Positions 1 to 11,959 are shown, counted from the first letter of the stretch. The stretch is DNA of 64,000 nucleotides from Ampullaceana balthica (GCA_944989445.1 CALYLW010000211.1:359001-423000); one strand, 5' to 3'. Numbers and translations: made by a program. The notes: a model not told the origin generated them from the sequence alone.

Positions 1-236
1 AACATACTGTGCGATACTCAAGTGTGTTAGTTAGTACTGCAGTTGGTACCATACAGTCAACGACTCATGCAATAACTCTAAATTGTCATGTGATTTTTTT
101 TTCTCTTAAATTATTAGTAAATTCACTTATTATGAGTTCTAAGAAAGTTAATGAGAGGAGCCAAGCAATGAAAAAATGTTTGAGATCCCCATGGAGTTTT
201 AAAAAATAGACTGTTATATAGGATAAAATGGGCCTG

Positions 237-363
237 CATATCCGGGACTTAATTAAAGCGTACAGAATCCTGAAAACAAGGATTTCTATGAATGTGAAAA
301 ACGGAGACTTTATTAAAAGGGCAAATGGGGTGAAATTGATTACAAAGCAAAGATCAGGGACAT
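237..363 (+). pseudogene. LINE reverse transcriptase C-terminal relic
   Basis: A reading frame over about 42 codons begins HIRDLIKAYRILKTRIS and ends at a TAA. The pattern R-DLI-(A/E)-Y-(K/R)-IL is common in the C-terminal part of CR1/Jockey-type LINE reverse transcriptases. It lies immediately upstream of a SINE. No other domain is present, so this is a short dead fragment; the family call is tentative. Confidence 0.35.
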
Positions 364-382
364 AAGAGCATATTGAAAAATT

Positions 383-665
383 GGGGACGCGGTGGTTGAG
401 TGGCAGCGCACTGGACTGTCGTACCGATGGTCACGGGTTCGAATCCGTGTGAAGGCAAGGGTTTGTTCCCGGGGCCTAGGGCGTCCCTGAGTCACCCCGC
501 TCCGAATGGGTACCTAACTACATGTAGTTAGGCGGCTGGGTAATGCGTGGAACCCACAAAGCCGTGGCCTGTGAATGCTGCATCACTTGCCAACAGATCA
601 TCTGTCATGGTCTGTGGACGCAACTATCTTCTGCATAGAAGGAGCGTCTGTATAGATAAGATAAG
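383..665 (+). repeat. tRNA-derived SINE with LINE-type 3' tail
   Basis: The head is tRNA-like: an A-box-like TGGTTGAGTGG (393-403) and a B box GGTTCGAATCC (436-446) in the spacing of a Pol III promoter. The body contains a perfect 20-bp palindrome, CCTAACTACATGTAGTTAGG (about 513-532). The 3' end carries a small hairpin (CTTCTGCATAGAAG) followed by GAGCGTCTG and an AGATAAGATAAG tail. That tail is shared with the LINE fragment ending near 48,366, which suggests the SINE uses that LINE for mobilisation. It is not a functional tRNA gene: the head is degenerate and fused to a non-tRNA body. Confidence 0.8.
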
Positions 666-671
666 AAAATT

Positions 672-835
672 GTGTTTAATGTGGGAAAACAGAAAAAAAA
701 ATCGTTTAAGTTCTTTTTATTTATGTATTTTAGTATTAAGCAGTACAATATTAAAATTATATTATACATCCTCGTCAATTCATGTATAATATGTAAATAA
801 TATATTTTTTCATGGCAACAGATTAATCATTTTCC
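672..835. other. AT-rich DNA, no gene seen
   Basis: AT-rich sequence following the SINE tail. The 80-codon open frame overlapping 547-789 runs through the SINE and has no protein-like features. Confidence 0.5.
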
Positions 836-926
836 CTCTTATGGTAAAAATACATTTGGAATACGTCCTGTTCGGCATAAGTCCAAGGGTCTGAAACAGA
901 TAAGGACATATACCGAGGTTCCACTG
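836..926. mobile_element. possible pogo/Tigger-like terminal fragment
   Basis: The sequence ends in CCGAGGTTCCACTG followed by TA. Its reverse complement, CAGTGGAACCTCGG, looks like a pogo/Tigger-type terminal inverted repeat next to a TA target site. No partner terminus was found to the left within the window, so only one end is supported. Confidence 0.3.
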
Positions 927-1571
927 TATTATAAATATGTAATTTAAGTAGATGTATTTACAATCAACTAATACTCAGACTATAAGATTTAATACTAAGA
1001 AATTAATAGTATTAGGGTCTAATGTTAATTTCTTTGTAAACCTAATTTAAAAGTACTATTACTATTAGTACTATTTTAGTACAGTAGTTATATTGAATAG
1101 TATTAGTCTATTTCAATTTGATAAGTCAATAAAATAAAATTGACATACTGATAGTGAACTTTTATTTGTTAAAAATTATTTTGTATGTTTTATTAAAAGT
1201 ATTATTATTATTAATTACTCAATTTGTGTAATAACTTTAAGAAAACATTGCCATTGCAAAATATAAATATATTTTTTCAAATTTTGCGTACAACGATTAA
1301 ATTGATAAGTAAGTCCAATTCTGACAAGCCATGCTTTTGTTTTTGAAGGGAGATGACTTGTGAAGCACTAACATATTTTCCTCTGCAAATCCTTCTCTTG
1401 TACCAAGCATAACTTATGAGTACCAACAATTTTAACAAAATAAATTTATTAATTTGGAAAATAAATGATGCAGAATTGCATTTAAACCACTAACTCTTAA
1501 TACTCAAGGTTATTTTAGAAATTAATTTACTTTCATACCCTTCAGTTTAAATGTATAGCACCGCCTGTCTA
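927..1571. other. AT-rich DNA, nothing recognised
   Basis: Low-complexity AT-rich sequence with short ATTATTA and TAATAGTA runs. No open frame with protein-like content, no splice-bounded exon and no transposon ends were recognised. Confidence 0.5.
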
Positions 1572-1790
1572 AAAATCAAAATCGCTTTGAAAATGGTATC
1601 GATCTTTTATGAAAACTAAGGTGCATACGTCTGTGATGACGAAGTGGGCTTTTTTTTTAGAAAACTGATGTAAAATACGAACTACCGATCTGGCCGCAAG
1701 ACCAACTATAAAATCGCCATCACAGTTTTTGCGAGTATTTACGACATGCGCAGAACGATGCGTGAAGGAGTATCGAAGTCCCTAATTATT
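1572..1790. repeat. fragment shared with the hAT element at 49.7-53 kb
   Basis: This stretch (AAATCGCTTTGAAAATGG, then GCATACGTCTGTGATG, then ACATGCGCAGAACGATG) recurs in diverged form at about 49,920-50,100 inside the left part of the hAT element that starts at 49,688. It is therefore probably a decayed internal piece of that family. Confidence 0.4.
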
Positions 1791-1843
1791 AGCTAGTCAT
1801 ATTTATTCATGAGTAATTCATAAAAGTTATTGGTAATTTAAGT

Positions 1844-2104
1844 TAGGGCTGGTATTAATAGTTACTTTCGATTAAAGCCAAAAATTAAAATTTATGATGT
1901 CATTAAACTGAACATCTCAAGGGAAGTAACAAAAACAGGTCATTGACATTTTTAATTTTAATTGAAAAAAAAATATTATAAATACATTTATTTTCAAAAA
2001 TTTTAATAGAATTGTTATTGATTAAAATTATTTTAATCGATATTTAATTGATAAAAAATGTTAACGATTAATCGAGAAAATAATCGTTAATTTCTGCAGC
2101 GCTA
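1844..2104. mobile_element. hAT MITE, 261 bp, perfect 8-bp TSD
   Basis: The ends are TAGGGCTG at the left and CAGCGCTA at the right. The flanks are the identical 8-mer ATTTAAGT at 1836-1843 and 2105-2112, as expected for hAT insertion. The interior has ATTAATCG/CGATTAAT repeats and is related to the 895-bp element at 37,473-38,367. There is no coding capacity. Confidence 0.85.
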
Positions 2105-2112
2105 ATTTAAGT

Positions 2113-2566
2113 ATTATTTGACCCGTTTTCTAGCAATATCCATATACTTTAAGGGTATTAATAAGTGTAGTATTTAATTTAATGTGGTGAATTCCATTTG
2201 CTCTCCTATTCCCAATGCCAATATGATCCCATTTTGTTTACATTCTTTTTAGATCACGCTCCATGTTAGATTATGAACGTATCAGCCATATGTGGCTAAG
2301 GCTCATTTACACACAAAGTCGCATTTACTTTTATTCTAAACCTTTATTTATGTTTCGCTAAATAGCTTAGGCAATGAATATTATGTAGAAAATTCCTATT
2401 TTAAGTTACAGTATTACTAACCCCATCTCACATTACAGAAGCTTGTTGTGTAATGATTAATTCTATGGTGTGAGAATTTTTTTTGAAAATAAATTTTCCA
2501 AAGAAATTCAATATCCTTATTTAAAGAGTGGACTAATTGGGGGCTCATTCTATCACGTGAGGTTTA
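2113..2566. other. AT-rich DNA, nothing recognised
   Basis: No coding frame, repeat boundary or RNA gene was recognised between two transposon pieces. Confidence 0.5.
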
Positions 2567-2850
2567 GGGGCCGCCCATAAATGAAGTCACGCTATTTTGG
2601 CAGATTTTTCACCCGCTCCCCCCCCCCTCGTCACGCGTAGTCACAAAAGTTAGAGCCCCCTCCAAAAATACGTCACAAAGCTTTGATCCCCACCCCCCAA
2701 AAAAAACACACAAAAAACAACTAAAACCCATCTTAATTTCTATTTGAAAATAGGTGTTTCAAATCACTTTTTTTGTCATTTAAGTATTAATTATTTAGTG
2801 TAGGTCTGCATTGTAATATCATAACACACGTTAAGTATATGCAAGTCGAA
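2567..2850 (+). mobile_element. GGGGCCGTCC-family MITE fragment (5' half)
   Basis: It starts GGGGCCGCCCATAAATGAAG and continues with the family's C-tract and CGTCACAAA blocks. Homology to the copies at 39.4 and 50.1 kb fades near 2850. The 3' terminus is missing. The family is probably PIF/Harbinger-like because other copies show 3-bp TTA, ATA or ATG flanks. Confidence 0.6.
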
Positions 2851-3726
2851 GGCATTTGATCTAAAATTACCACATTGATATCAAATCTCATGTTTTCTCA
2901 AAATTATTTGATATGCGCTGGAAGAGGAATATGGCGAGTACTGTACGAACCCCACATTTGTACAGGAAAGTAGGGTGTCATCTTGTGCGTCGCAAAATAC
3001 AGTTATTCCTGAAAGTTGAAGACTGAAAAATACTATAACATTAATAAAATATCCAATATTGTCATAACTTTTTACTCCAAAGCTCACGAGTTTTTGGGGT
3101 TTTTTTTTCGTTTTGTTTTTGTTTTGTTGTTTTTTTCCCTTTTTTTTTACGATTTCAAGTACATCACACAAGAGTTGTAAATATAATGCCACCAATGGAC
3201 GATGTGTGTTTAAATTGTTGCATTGTCTTGTCGAGTTTATAAACTACAAGTCGAAACCGGTTAAGTCGACGGCGTTGGGGTATGAAAAATGGCATCGAGA
3301 TAACCGATGATCGAGTTAAACCGAAAACGGCAAAATATTAACATGCGCTTGAAATTTCTTTATATACGTGTTGTGCGTTAATTAGTGATGGGACGATTAA
3401 TCAGAATCGTATTGGAATATACGAAATATCAATATAATGTTAAATTATGTGATATATTATATTATGCGAAATGGAACGTCCTTGAGAGTATGATTTATGT
3501 AAAAGAATTAGTGACTCGGCTCTGACTGAGGCTCTAGTGCGTTCATTTGCTCGTTCGTCCTTGAACTTTATTATTTCATGCTATTTACTACTAATACTAA
3601 TGATGTAATTATAGTTAAAGTCATAAGCTTAGTGTAGTTTATTACTAATAAATACCAAGCCATTTATTTGTATAAGGACCAAGGAAAACAATCAATATTC
3701 AAATAAATATATTTGTTAATAATTGA

Positions 3727-6218
3727 TAGGGTTGCCAGATAGCTGACTCCAAAATACCGGACACTAGTGTCGACTGTCGATTAAGGTGACCAGATTTTCC
3801 GTGGGGCAAAGCAGGACGGGGCCCCACAGACGGACGTCCCCCAGGTTTCTGGAGCAAAAAATCGGGACGTCTGGTCAGTGGCGTCGCTAGAGGGGGGCGA
3901 GCCAACCTGGTTGACACCCAAGCCAAAAATTTTACTGTGTCGGAAAAAAAGTAGACACATTTTTCATCTAGAAAGAAATTAAGAAATACAATGAAATACG
4001 TTAAACGCGAAAACTTTTATGAAAGAAATATCAGTTAACTTGCAAAATAATGAAACAGTCCCAACACACAAACAACATTAAAACAAACTAGGAACAAAAG
4101 TAAAGAAGCAGTCGCAGCAGAGAGATCTTTAAAAAAGGCTGGACATGAAAGGGGCAGTGTCTTATGTTTTAAAAGATATAAAGCCATTTGGGCTTGGACA
4201 CACCGAGACCACAGTGGGGTGGGGGGAATACGATTTTTATCCCCCCCCCTCAATTAAAAAAAAATAAATCAAAGGATGGGTTTTCTTTGTTGATGTTTTT
4301 CTAGAGGAAAATTATTAATTCAATGTCTTGGAGTTAATATTTCGTTATATATATATAGTTATTAAAGGCGTGAAAGCATAGATATGCATGTTTATATACA
4401 GCTAGTCCTCCAGTTACGACGGTCCCATACCGACTTACGCTGTCTGTGGTTACTAACGAGCCCGCTTAAAAAAAATGTTACGCGTTATTCCGTATTTTAA
4501 AATATTTTTTCTTTAAACTTTTGTTTTTCATGGGGGTAACGAATATTTTTCTCTATTTGAAATCAAAAATTTATTGAAAAATATGTATTATTATTATTTC
4601 AAACTACAACTTTCGTTTGCGAATTTTTCTCATGGCGAAGTTATCAATCAAGTCAGTAAGGCTAAGTAAGCTTACAAGTTCCTTTTCAAAGCTCATTAGA
4701 GAGAGCGTATTCAGTCTTTGTTGCCCCATGCAAATTTTCACTAATTTTATATTCTTTTCAACTTTGAAATGATCGCTCTCGGCTGCAATTTGATGTCATC
4801 ATTGAAAGATAGATGCGAAGTGCGATGTGTACATTTGTAAAGGACTGTGTGAAATTAAGCTCATTCAAAAGCAGCAAAATTTTTAGCTCTGTGCACGTGT
4901 TTTGAGTTTCGTATTTGGCTACTTCCTTTTCCTTACCCTGAGCCTGGGTCTGGACAGTAATTTTTTTAAGAGTTCTGAAAATTGGACTAATTCTAAAGGT
5001 AACCAGTATTCGAAATCGCTTGAATATTCTTCCATTAACTTGGCTGCTGCCCATCGGATGGCGAAATTGCTGAGCACAGTTAGGTTTGTAAGAAAGCCAA
5101 ATTTCTCATGGATGTCTTTATATGCGCCTAACTGATGTTGTAGGGCTTAAGAAAGTTTGTCAATGATTACCAGAAATACCTCAAACTTGAATTTTTGTCT
5201 CAGGGAGAATACTGTTTTAAGGGGATGTCCCTTTTTCAAACTGACGCTTTTTTATTTATTTATTTTTAAAATATTTTTTTTATTAAATAGCATTGAATAT
5301 TGTTTATACTCTTTCTAACCACGGACTTGTCCTTTCGTTTGTCTTCATAGGAATCAAATTAAGAATGCTGTCTTTTAATAAACTCAAGGAGAGACTTCCT
5401 TTCTAAATTGTTTTCCCAAATTTCAAGTAAAATAGCGACTTCCACTTCCAGTTGTTCAAGTTCCTTTAGACTTTAGAAATCCTTCTGCTTCAAGTCGACA
5501 GTCACGTGGCTGATTTTCGTTTGTTGCTAATTCTTCCAGTGCTGCGATATTCTCATGGTATGAGTTATTAACAGACCTTACAGCATCATGTCAGGCTGAC
5601 CCTCCTGTGTCAGACAAGGCTTTGTTAACATGTATCAATTTCATGTGTTTTTGAGGTACTTGTCAACGATGAGTAGATGCAACAAGCCGGATATAAAGAT
5701 TTTGCAGAAGACAAAAAAATCTGACTGCATCTGGACAACCTGCTGCATTTTTATACAAAAATCACTGTTTTGAATAATAATTAATTTTAATTGTATTTAT
5801 TTTATCAAATAAAATATTGATTTGATCAACTCTCCTCAATCGCAAATCGCGTTATTTTTGGTTACAGAATAACTCTTCAGTCTGTGAGGCGTTTAAAATT
5901 GTTTCGTAATGCCAGAATGGATTGACGTTCTTTACGTGCATCATCATTTATATAATAAATTTAAATAAAAGACATTGGGTGTATTTTTTATTACAATCCG
6001 AATTGAAAATTTCGATGTGTAATTAGGTCAAACTGTCAATTCTATAATCGGAAGATTTTAAGATTGCTTTAAAAATCCTACTAGTGTATTGAAATAAAGA
6101 AAATACTAAGAAAATTGAAAATACCGGACAAATGTATGTCCGTTATTGCTTCAATTTTTTAACCGGACAAATAACGATAATACCGGACAGTCCGGTTTTT
6201 GGACATCTGGCAACCCTA
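3727..6218. mobile_element. hAT element, 2.5 kb, perfect 8-bp TSD
   Basis: The ends are TAGGGTTGCCAGAT and ATCTGGCAACCCTA, both running into ACCGGACA-rich subterminal repeats. The 8-bp flank ATAATTGA is identical on both sides (3719-3726 and 6219-6226). A relic transposase lies on the - strand. A short inset at about 3780-3880 (AAGGTGACCAGATTTTCC to GACGTCTGGTCA) may be a further MITE. A 166-bp deletion derivative of the same family is at 12,553-12,718. Confidence 0.88.
4600..5640 (-). pseudogene. hAT (ZMYM1-like) transposase relic
   Basis: Reading the - strand in pieces gives typical hAT fragments in order: HDAVRSVNNSYHENIAALEEL near 5.55 kb, FGFLTNLTVLSNFAIRWAAAKL near 5.1 kb, the dimerisation-domain mark MTSNCSRERSF near 4.76 kb, and the tail MGQQRLNTLSLMSFEKEL near 4.7 kb ending IRKRK near 4.6 kb. 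This order matches the C-terminal half of ZMYM1-like hAT transposases. Several stops and frame changes break it. It belongs to the element at 3727-6218 and cannot encode a working enzyme. Confidence 0.7.
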
Positions 6219-6533
6219 ATAATTGACTATTATTACGCTATGACTAGTGTTAACCGTAGTTACGACTATCGAACGGAACGACCGCTTTAAAAATGTTTAG
6301 GCTTATTTATTTAAGTCTTCGGAGTTTAAATAATTTATTCAGCTGCAACTTCAAAAAGCCCGTAATAGCTTTTTACCCCGGAGTTCGTTTTTGTTGTGTT
6401 GAGCGACGGTGACTTCAAATCGCTTTCTCCTTATTCCAGTATCCAAATAATATACACTCAGATACACGTCATCGCTATTAGTCTACTACGGCTAAGGAAT
6501 GCTTTTTTTAAATAATTTTAATTTGCTTAGTTG

Positions 6534-9500
6534 CATGGGCGCCCGCAGAAAATTTTCTAGGGGGGGGGGAATATTTTTAGTAATGTTTAAATGTAGTTTT
6601 AATTTACTGTAGCGTATATGTATGGTAAACGAACGGACTGGACACTGTAGTAATGAAGGGCATACATTAGTACCAAAGTTGTTATTTACACAATGTATGC
6701 AAGTATATAACGAAACATAATTTTAAAATAAAATTTATTCTTTAAACAAGAACTGGAGTCGTCTGTTATCCCTGCCAGACATATCTACAATTTTGTCCAT
6801 AAAGTAATTTTTGTTGCCGTTCACTTTGTCTCTGTTTACGCTTAACATGCACAACCCAGACAGACGTTCATCTGACATTGTAGATCTAAGCCATGTTTTT
6901 ACACGACGTAATGTGCTGAACGATCGCTCCACAGTACATGTTGTTGCTGGTAATGTTAGCAAAACTAGTAAGGCATACCTGACAGCCGGATAAAACTTTG
7001 TAAACGGTAACAAGTCGAGGAAATCTTGGCTACTTTTGTATTCTCGCGTTTTCCAAAAATCAAACCAACTCAAGGCTTCACTTTCAAAATTATCAATGTG
7101 GTATACCTGATTAATAGTAGACATTGTACCCTTAAACTGTTGACGATTCAGTTTGTACAATTTCGAAGGGTGTAGCAACGTTAAGTTAAATTGTGCACTG
7201 TTGGCTTCACAAAATCGACTCTCAATTGAGCTAATTAGAGAATCCAAGTATGGAATGTAAACTGTTTGTCTGAAGTACTCCTCAACACTTGTGGTTTCTT
7301 GATTACTTCGATGCTTTTGTCTTCCACACTGTCTTGGGATAATCAGTTCAATATCCACCTTCTATGCGATTTGTACTGTTTTCTCAAAAATATCCCTGAA
7401 ATAGTTATCGGAATCACCTCGGTGAAGTTTTATTATACTGAGCAGGTTTTGAACTTGCAGTTGGACTTCTGGAAGATCAACTTGAACAGCTTGAAGAGCC
7501 TGAGTAACTGGTTCCAGTATGGCAGAGTACTGCGAAATAATATTGAGACAAAATAAAAACGTGCTGGACTTTGATGAACAATATAATTGATGTGCAGCCT
7601 GTCGTGTATTTCCATTTGCATGCAATGAAAATTCTTCCAGTTGACTATAAATATCTTCAAATTTACTAGAAAAAATCCGAATACTTTTATACTTGCTTGT
7701 CCATCTTGTCTCACACAGAAGAGGAATATTTGGAACAGAGGACCTCCTTTTTTGGACTTTCACGAAATGCTTTGATAGTACCAATAGTATTTCGTATCAC
7801 TGCAACATTATTAAGATCATTTACTACGAGATTCAGTCTATGCGAGGCACAGTGAACAAAGGCAGCCTTGGGGTAAATACTTCGAATTTTTGCCTGAACA
7901 CCATTTTCTTTCCCGGCCATTGGAGAGCATCCATCATAACCTTGACCCAGCAGATTATTAAGGAGAAGACCAAATGTTTTGCAATGTTCAATAATACAAT
8001 CAGATATCGTGGCGGCGTCCATATCTTTCAGTGGAGAAAATCCAAGGAATTCCTCACGAATCACAGCCTGCTCACTAGACGTATCTACAAACCGGACTCC
8101 CAGTGATAATTGTTCTGTTCCTGAGATATCTGCTGTTTCATCGGCTATGATCGAGAATCCAACAGCATTGTTGGCAGCTTTTACAATGTCTTCTCGTAGA
8201 GCTTGTTCAGACATGTTGATCAAATCATTCTGAGTACGGTGTGATGTGTAACGTGCATTTTCAGCAGCTGTATCAAAATGGTTTTTTAAAATACTGTCTC
8301 CTCCCTCAATTCGATATGCATAAAGTTGTTCGGCATTTCCTTTGATGCTAATTTTCCCACGAATTGCCAAATCGTTTGTTCCGCAAAATAAGATTGTTGA
8401 AATAATAGGATACAGTTTCTTTCTTTTTTCTTCAATAATTCGTTTTACTGAACCTGACAAATAATAACCTTATTTGGATCTCTAATGGTTGACGTGAAGT
8501 GTTCAGCATCTTGTTGAGACCCACGATGCCATGCTGCGCTGATATGGTTTCTTGCACATTCATTAAAATCTTTGTACTTTGTACAAGGAGTAGTAATAAA
8601 GGCACCTTGAATTCCTCTTTGAACTGGTTGCGGAAATAAAACACAGAAAATGCAAAAGGCACCTTTTAACCTCGGTGAATATGATAACCATGGACTATAG
8701 TTTGTCAGCCAAGATTCCCTGAAACAACGTTTTCCACTTCCAGATATGTCACCTTCAAAATCATATGACTGTTGAGGCTTGTATGGATCAGTTAGCAAAC
8801 GATACTTAAGATCGACAGGAATCTTCGTAGTAGATTTTACATAGTTTCCAATGTCATATGTTAACATAGTATCTCCACTTTCAAGCTTGTCAGGGTCTGG
8901 TTCTGGTGGTAGCGTTGCTGCTCCAGATGAACAAGCAACAGCGTCCGTTTTTTGCAGACAGGAGTTAACGTTATGTCTTCAACATCTGGAATCGATTGCT
9001 GTGGCTGTGTGAGAGGTTTTAAAAATTTCCGGATATCCATGACGCCTAAAAGTAAACTGTTTATTGCAATAACTTCTTTGCTTTGGTACACACAGTTAGT
9101 GATGCCTAAGTTCTTGAACTAACACAGGAAACATATTATACAGCTATGCTACCGTCTATGCCCTACTGACGACTATCTCTACAGCACTGTCCTAAGTCTC
9201 TTACATGTCGCGCCTAAATGTTGTCTCTAAAATGTTCTCCCTAAATGTTCTCTTCCTTATATAGTCGGCGAGCCGTAAGGTGTTTGATCCGGTCCAGCAG
9301 TATTGTCATATACTCTAATCTGTCTAATTCAATTCCGGTCATTGCTAGGAGGAATTCGGAAGGCCTCACATCCGGCAGCCAAATATACAACATTGTGCTG
9401 GGCTGGGGGGGGGTATTGTTTAGAGAACCGATAATTTTCACCTCTGCCCGACGCATTCCAAGCTCCACCACAATAGTGTGGTGGGCTGCAGGGGGGTGGC

Positions 9501-10674
9501 TGTGGAAGCTTTTACTTCCGAGTCCAATAAATTTCTGGAGCCGGATGTCCTCACTTCCGAATTCCTGTCAGTCATCAGTAATCCAACACCCCAGGTACCG
9601 TCACACTGCGGGAGTGAACAGAGGGCCCTTTGTTGCATGCGTGAGAAAGGGGGAGGGGAGCACAGGGGCTGGCGCTCCCCATGTATGTTTTTGGGGGCAC
9701 ACGGCCACATCCATAATAAAAATACTTATGTTCAAAACAACGTTTGACTCACAACATACGGTTGTACATAAAATAATTAATATTGTAGAGAACCTGTTGG
9801 TATGTGGGTGTATTGGGCCTCATTACTACTGGTTGGACTCTCTGCTTTCACTCAATTCAAACACCAAGACTTTAAGACCACATGAAGACTTATTATTTCC
9901 TCTTTATTGCCTTACTCCTTGATTCCTACATACACGGTAATCTCTACAATTCTCTTACTCTTAACTCTCTTTAGTCCGCACACAATCTACACTCTACTAC
10001 TACTATCTACACTCTACAATTTAGTTCCCTGAATGGTTGAGCGCTGAACTCTCCCGTGTGATTTTGAGATGTCACCTGAACGGCGCCGCTGCTGTCTCAA
10101 TTCAGTGTATCGTAGAGTTAACTCGTCCTACCAAGTCGCCGAGCTATTGGAAACGTGATTAATGGATGACGTATAGACTCCTTGAATATAACCAAGGGAA
10201 TGACTCTGGGGGTGGGGTGGGGTACCATGACCCGCTCTGGTCTCTTTGATGTTAGCCCCTGGTCTGCTTTGGACGATCGCAATCATTTCCCCTGGTCAGT
10301 GCTTCGGACGGCTGACCTTTAGATAACATAGTCTACATTAAGCACCTCTGGGCATCTGAACGCGGTTTGGTCTATTCATCTATCCAAGCTACCGCATGGG
10401 GCAGTTCACACATCTTGGTCAGTCCTTACCAGACTAAAAGTCCTTGCCAGCAACAGTAATCTTTGATTTAAAGACCCGTTTAACTGCCCTAATTCTCTAC
10501 AATATAGAAAATATAAACATAATTACCCAGTAAAACGAAATCAGCATCAGCTTAGTTACTTTATGTTTATTTTCTCTTTACTTTAATAAATTTGTTGTCT
10601 ATTATTGTCAATTTTTTTTTAATCCATCAATTCAGGGGGGGGGGCAAGCGCCCCCCCCCCTGCGGGCGCCCATG
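6534..10674 (-). mobile_element. hAT element, 4.1 kb, ZMYM-like
   Basis: The ends are CATGGGCGCCCGCAG and CTGCGGGCGCCCATG, a perfect 15-bp inverted repeat, followed inside by long G- or C-tracts. The flanks are CTTAGTTG and CTTAGTTA (7 of 8 identical), consistent with hAT. The insertion splits pogo-like element A. It carries the broken transposase at 6735-9100. The 9.1-10.6 kb portion is non-coding and may be a 5' region or a further insertion. Confidence 0.85.
6735..9100 (-). pseudogene. hAT transposase pseudogene, TTF zinc finger/DUF4371 type
   Basis: Five successive - strand frames (9091-8861, 8867-8445, 8460-7711, 7784-7362, 7358-6735) form one protein of the ZMYM1-like hAT class. In order: an N-terminal leader; a TTF-type finger region (SWLTNYSPWL, FCIFCVLFP); the DUF4371 transposase core (SIIADETADISGTEQLSLG, then HCASHRLNLVV); a helical insertion; and the hAT dimerisation domain (LPATTCTVERSFSTLRRVKT). 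Three frame changes and one in-frame stop near 7360 separate the pieces. The domain set is otherwise nearly complete, so decay looks fairly recent. It would have catalysed cut-and-paste transposition. Confidence 0.87.
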
Positions 10675-11375
10675 CTTAGTTATCGAGGCACTGTACGAGA
10701 GCTTGATGTCAACCACGGTCAAAGGTCACAGCTATTATACGTCGGCCCGCTCTAAGTGAACTCAAAAGGACGACAAGTTACGGAGTTTTCTAGTTAGGGA
10801 TAATTAGGGTGGTTGGGGAGGCTAGAAGTAGAAGGCTTGAAAGGTCTTTGATGTTTATATAAAAGGAAGCCTCTTGCTTTGACATACCAATTACAAGACC
10901 GCGAGAAGAGACACCTTCCCTCCCCCACTGTGATACATCTAGTGGGTTGGGGGGAGGAACATTTTTCTTTTTAAATTGAGTCAGAGCAAGCCTTGGTAAA
11001 TGGCGAGTGTAGCTCAACCCCACCTAAACCCCACCCTATTGGGTGGAGGGGGATCGTCGTGTGCGCGGCGAAATTCAATAATTCTGGCAAGTTGACGAGA
11101 GAAACATAATATGGTATTTAAAATAAATTCCATCTTATTATGACTGTTTACTCCGTTTTATCAGGACTTAGTCGGTATATTAGCTTATTACCCGGGGTTA
11201 ATTTTTTGTTGTGTTACGGCAGAATACCAGAGCCCACACGCGAGCGAACCTGACATCAAAATCAAAGCGTTTTCTTAATAATAATAATATTCTGGTCTAT
11301 AAATATAAAAATACACGTCATCACTGTTTGTGGAGTTCGCTAGTGACCGATTTTTAAAAAAAAATATGTATTCGC

Positions 11376-11880
11376 TTAGTTACCGAAGCATAGTACCAGA
11401 AGTAACAGCGCTGAGCAAGCGGGCTGTGACGTCACCACCAGACCCCGGTGATGCAGAAAATTGGTCCCTTCCCTTGGTTGTAACAAAATCATAGCTAACA
11501 TTTTCAAAAGATGGCGATTGGTCATGGGGATCGAGATAACCAACATAACCAACGTTAAGTGGCAAATTTGATCCTTTTTTTGTGCTCGTGTTATGAGGTT
11601 TCGGCGACTTAGAAAAATCGAATTAAACGACGAGAAAATGCTAAGACAAAGAGATAATTTGGCGGTTCCAATGAAAAACGTCGACATAATGGGGTGGGCG
11701 AGTTAACCGAGCTCGACTTAAGTGGGTTCGACTGAATGAAAAATACATGGCTACCGCTATCGGGCGGTTTAACCGAGGGGTCGGTGAACAGCGGTATATT
11801 ATCTCATTCGGTGTAAAAAGGGAACTCTTGGGGGTAATGCTGAATCATTGTGGGCATATAAATTCGCTAGAATCCGCTCT
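11376..11880. repeat. end of pogo-like A and a duplicated GAGGTCGGTGAACAG segment
   Basis: Up to 11,734 this is the terminus of pogo-like element A. Just beyond it, 11,780-11,880 (GGGTCGGTGAACAGCGG ... GGGGGTAATGC) resembles 12,160-12,255 and 50,600-50,700, so the edge of the neighbouring dispersed repeat is locally duplicated. Open frames here are shadows without protein-like content. Confidence 0.45.
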
Positions 11881-11959
11881 TTTCGGGTTAATAATAATAT
11901 TAACATAAACTTTTATAATTTTAATTTTTAGGTATCCGATTGAACCGGTCCATTTTTTA

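Larger units (their letters stand above)
3246..11734 (-). mobile_element. pogo-like element A, split by two hAT insertions
   Basis: The left end near 3246 (AAGTCGAAACCGG, then TCGACGGCGTTGGGGTAT) is the reverse complement of the right end of pogo-like copy B at 14,881-16,246. The right end at 11,734 (GTGGGTTCGACTG) is the reverse complement of B's left end. The body is interrupted by hAT elements at 3727-6218 and 6534-10,674; without them it is about 1.86 kb. A TA precedes the left end but the right flank is AA, so that TSD has decayed. The stretches at 6.3-6.53 kb and 11.15-11.4 kb look like an internal duplication. No transposase frame survives, so it is non-autonomous or dead. Confidence 0.55.

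Noticed and set aside
393..446. Functional tRNA gene
   Set aside because: The A- and B-box-like motifs are present but there is no proper acceptor stem or cloverleaf, and the sequence is fused to a SINE body and LINE tail.
4405..4480. Pogo/Tigger-type end at GTCCTCCAGTTACGACGG
   Set aside because: Resembles transposon ends of the type CAGT..TTACGAC but no partner terminus or TA flank could be shown.
9245..9922. 225-codon + strand ORF in the hAT element
   Set aside because: No recognisable domain, low-complexity G-rich DNA, and overlapping open frames on both strands of similar quality.
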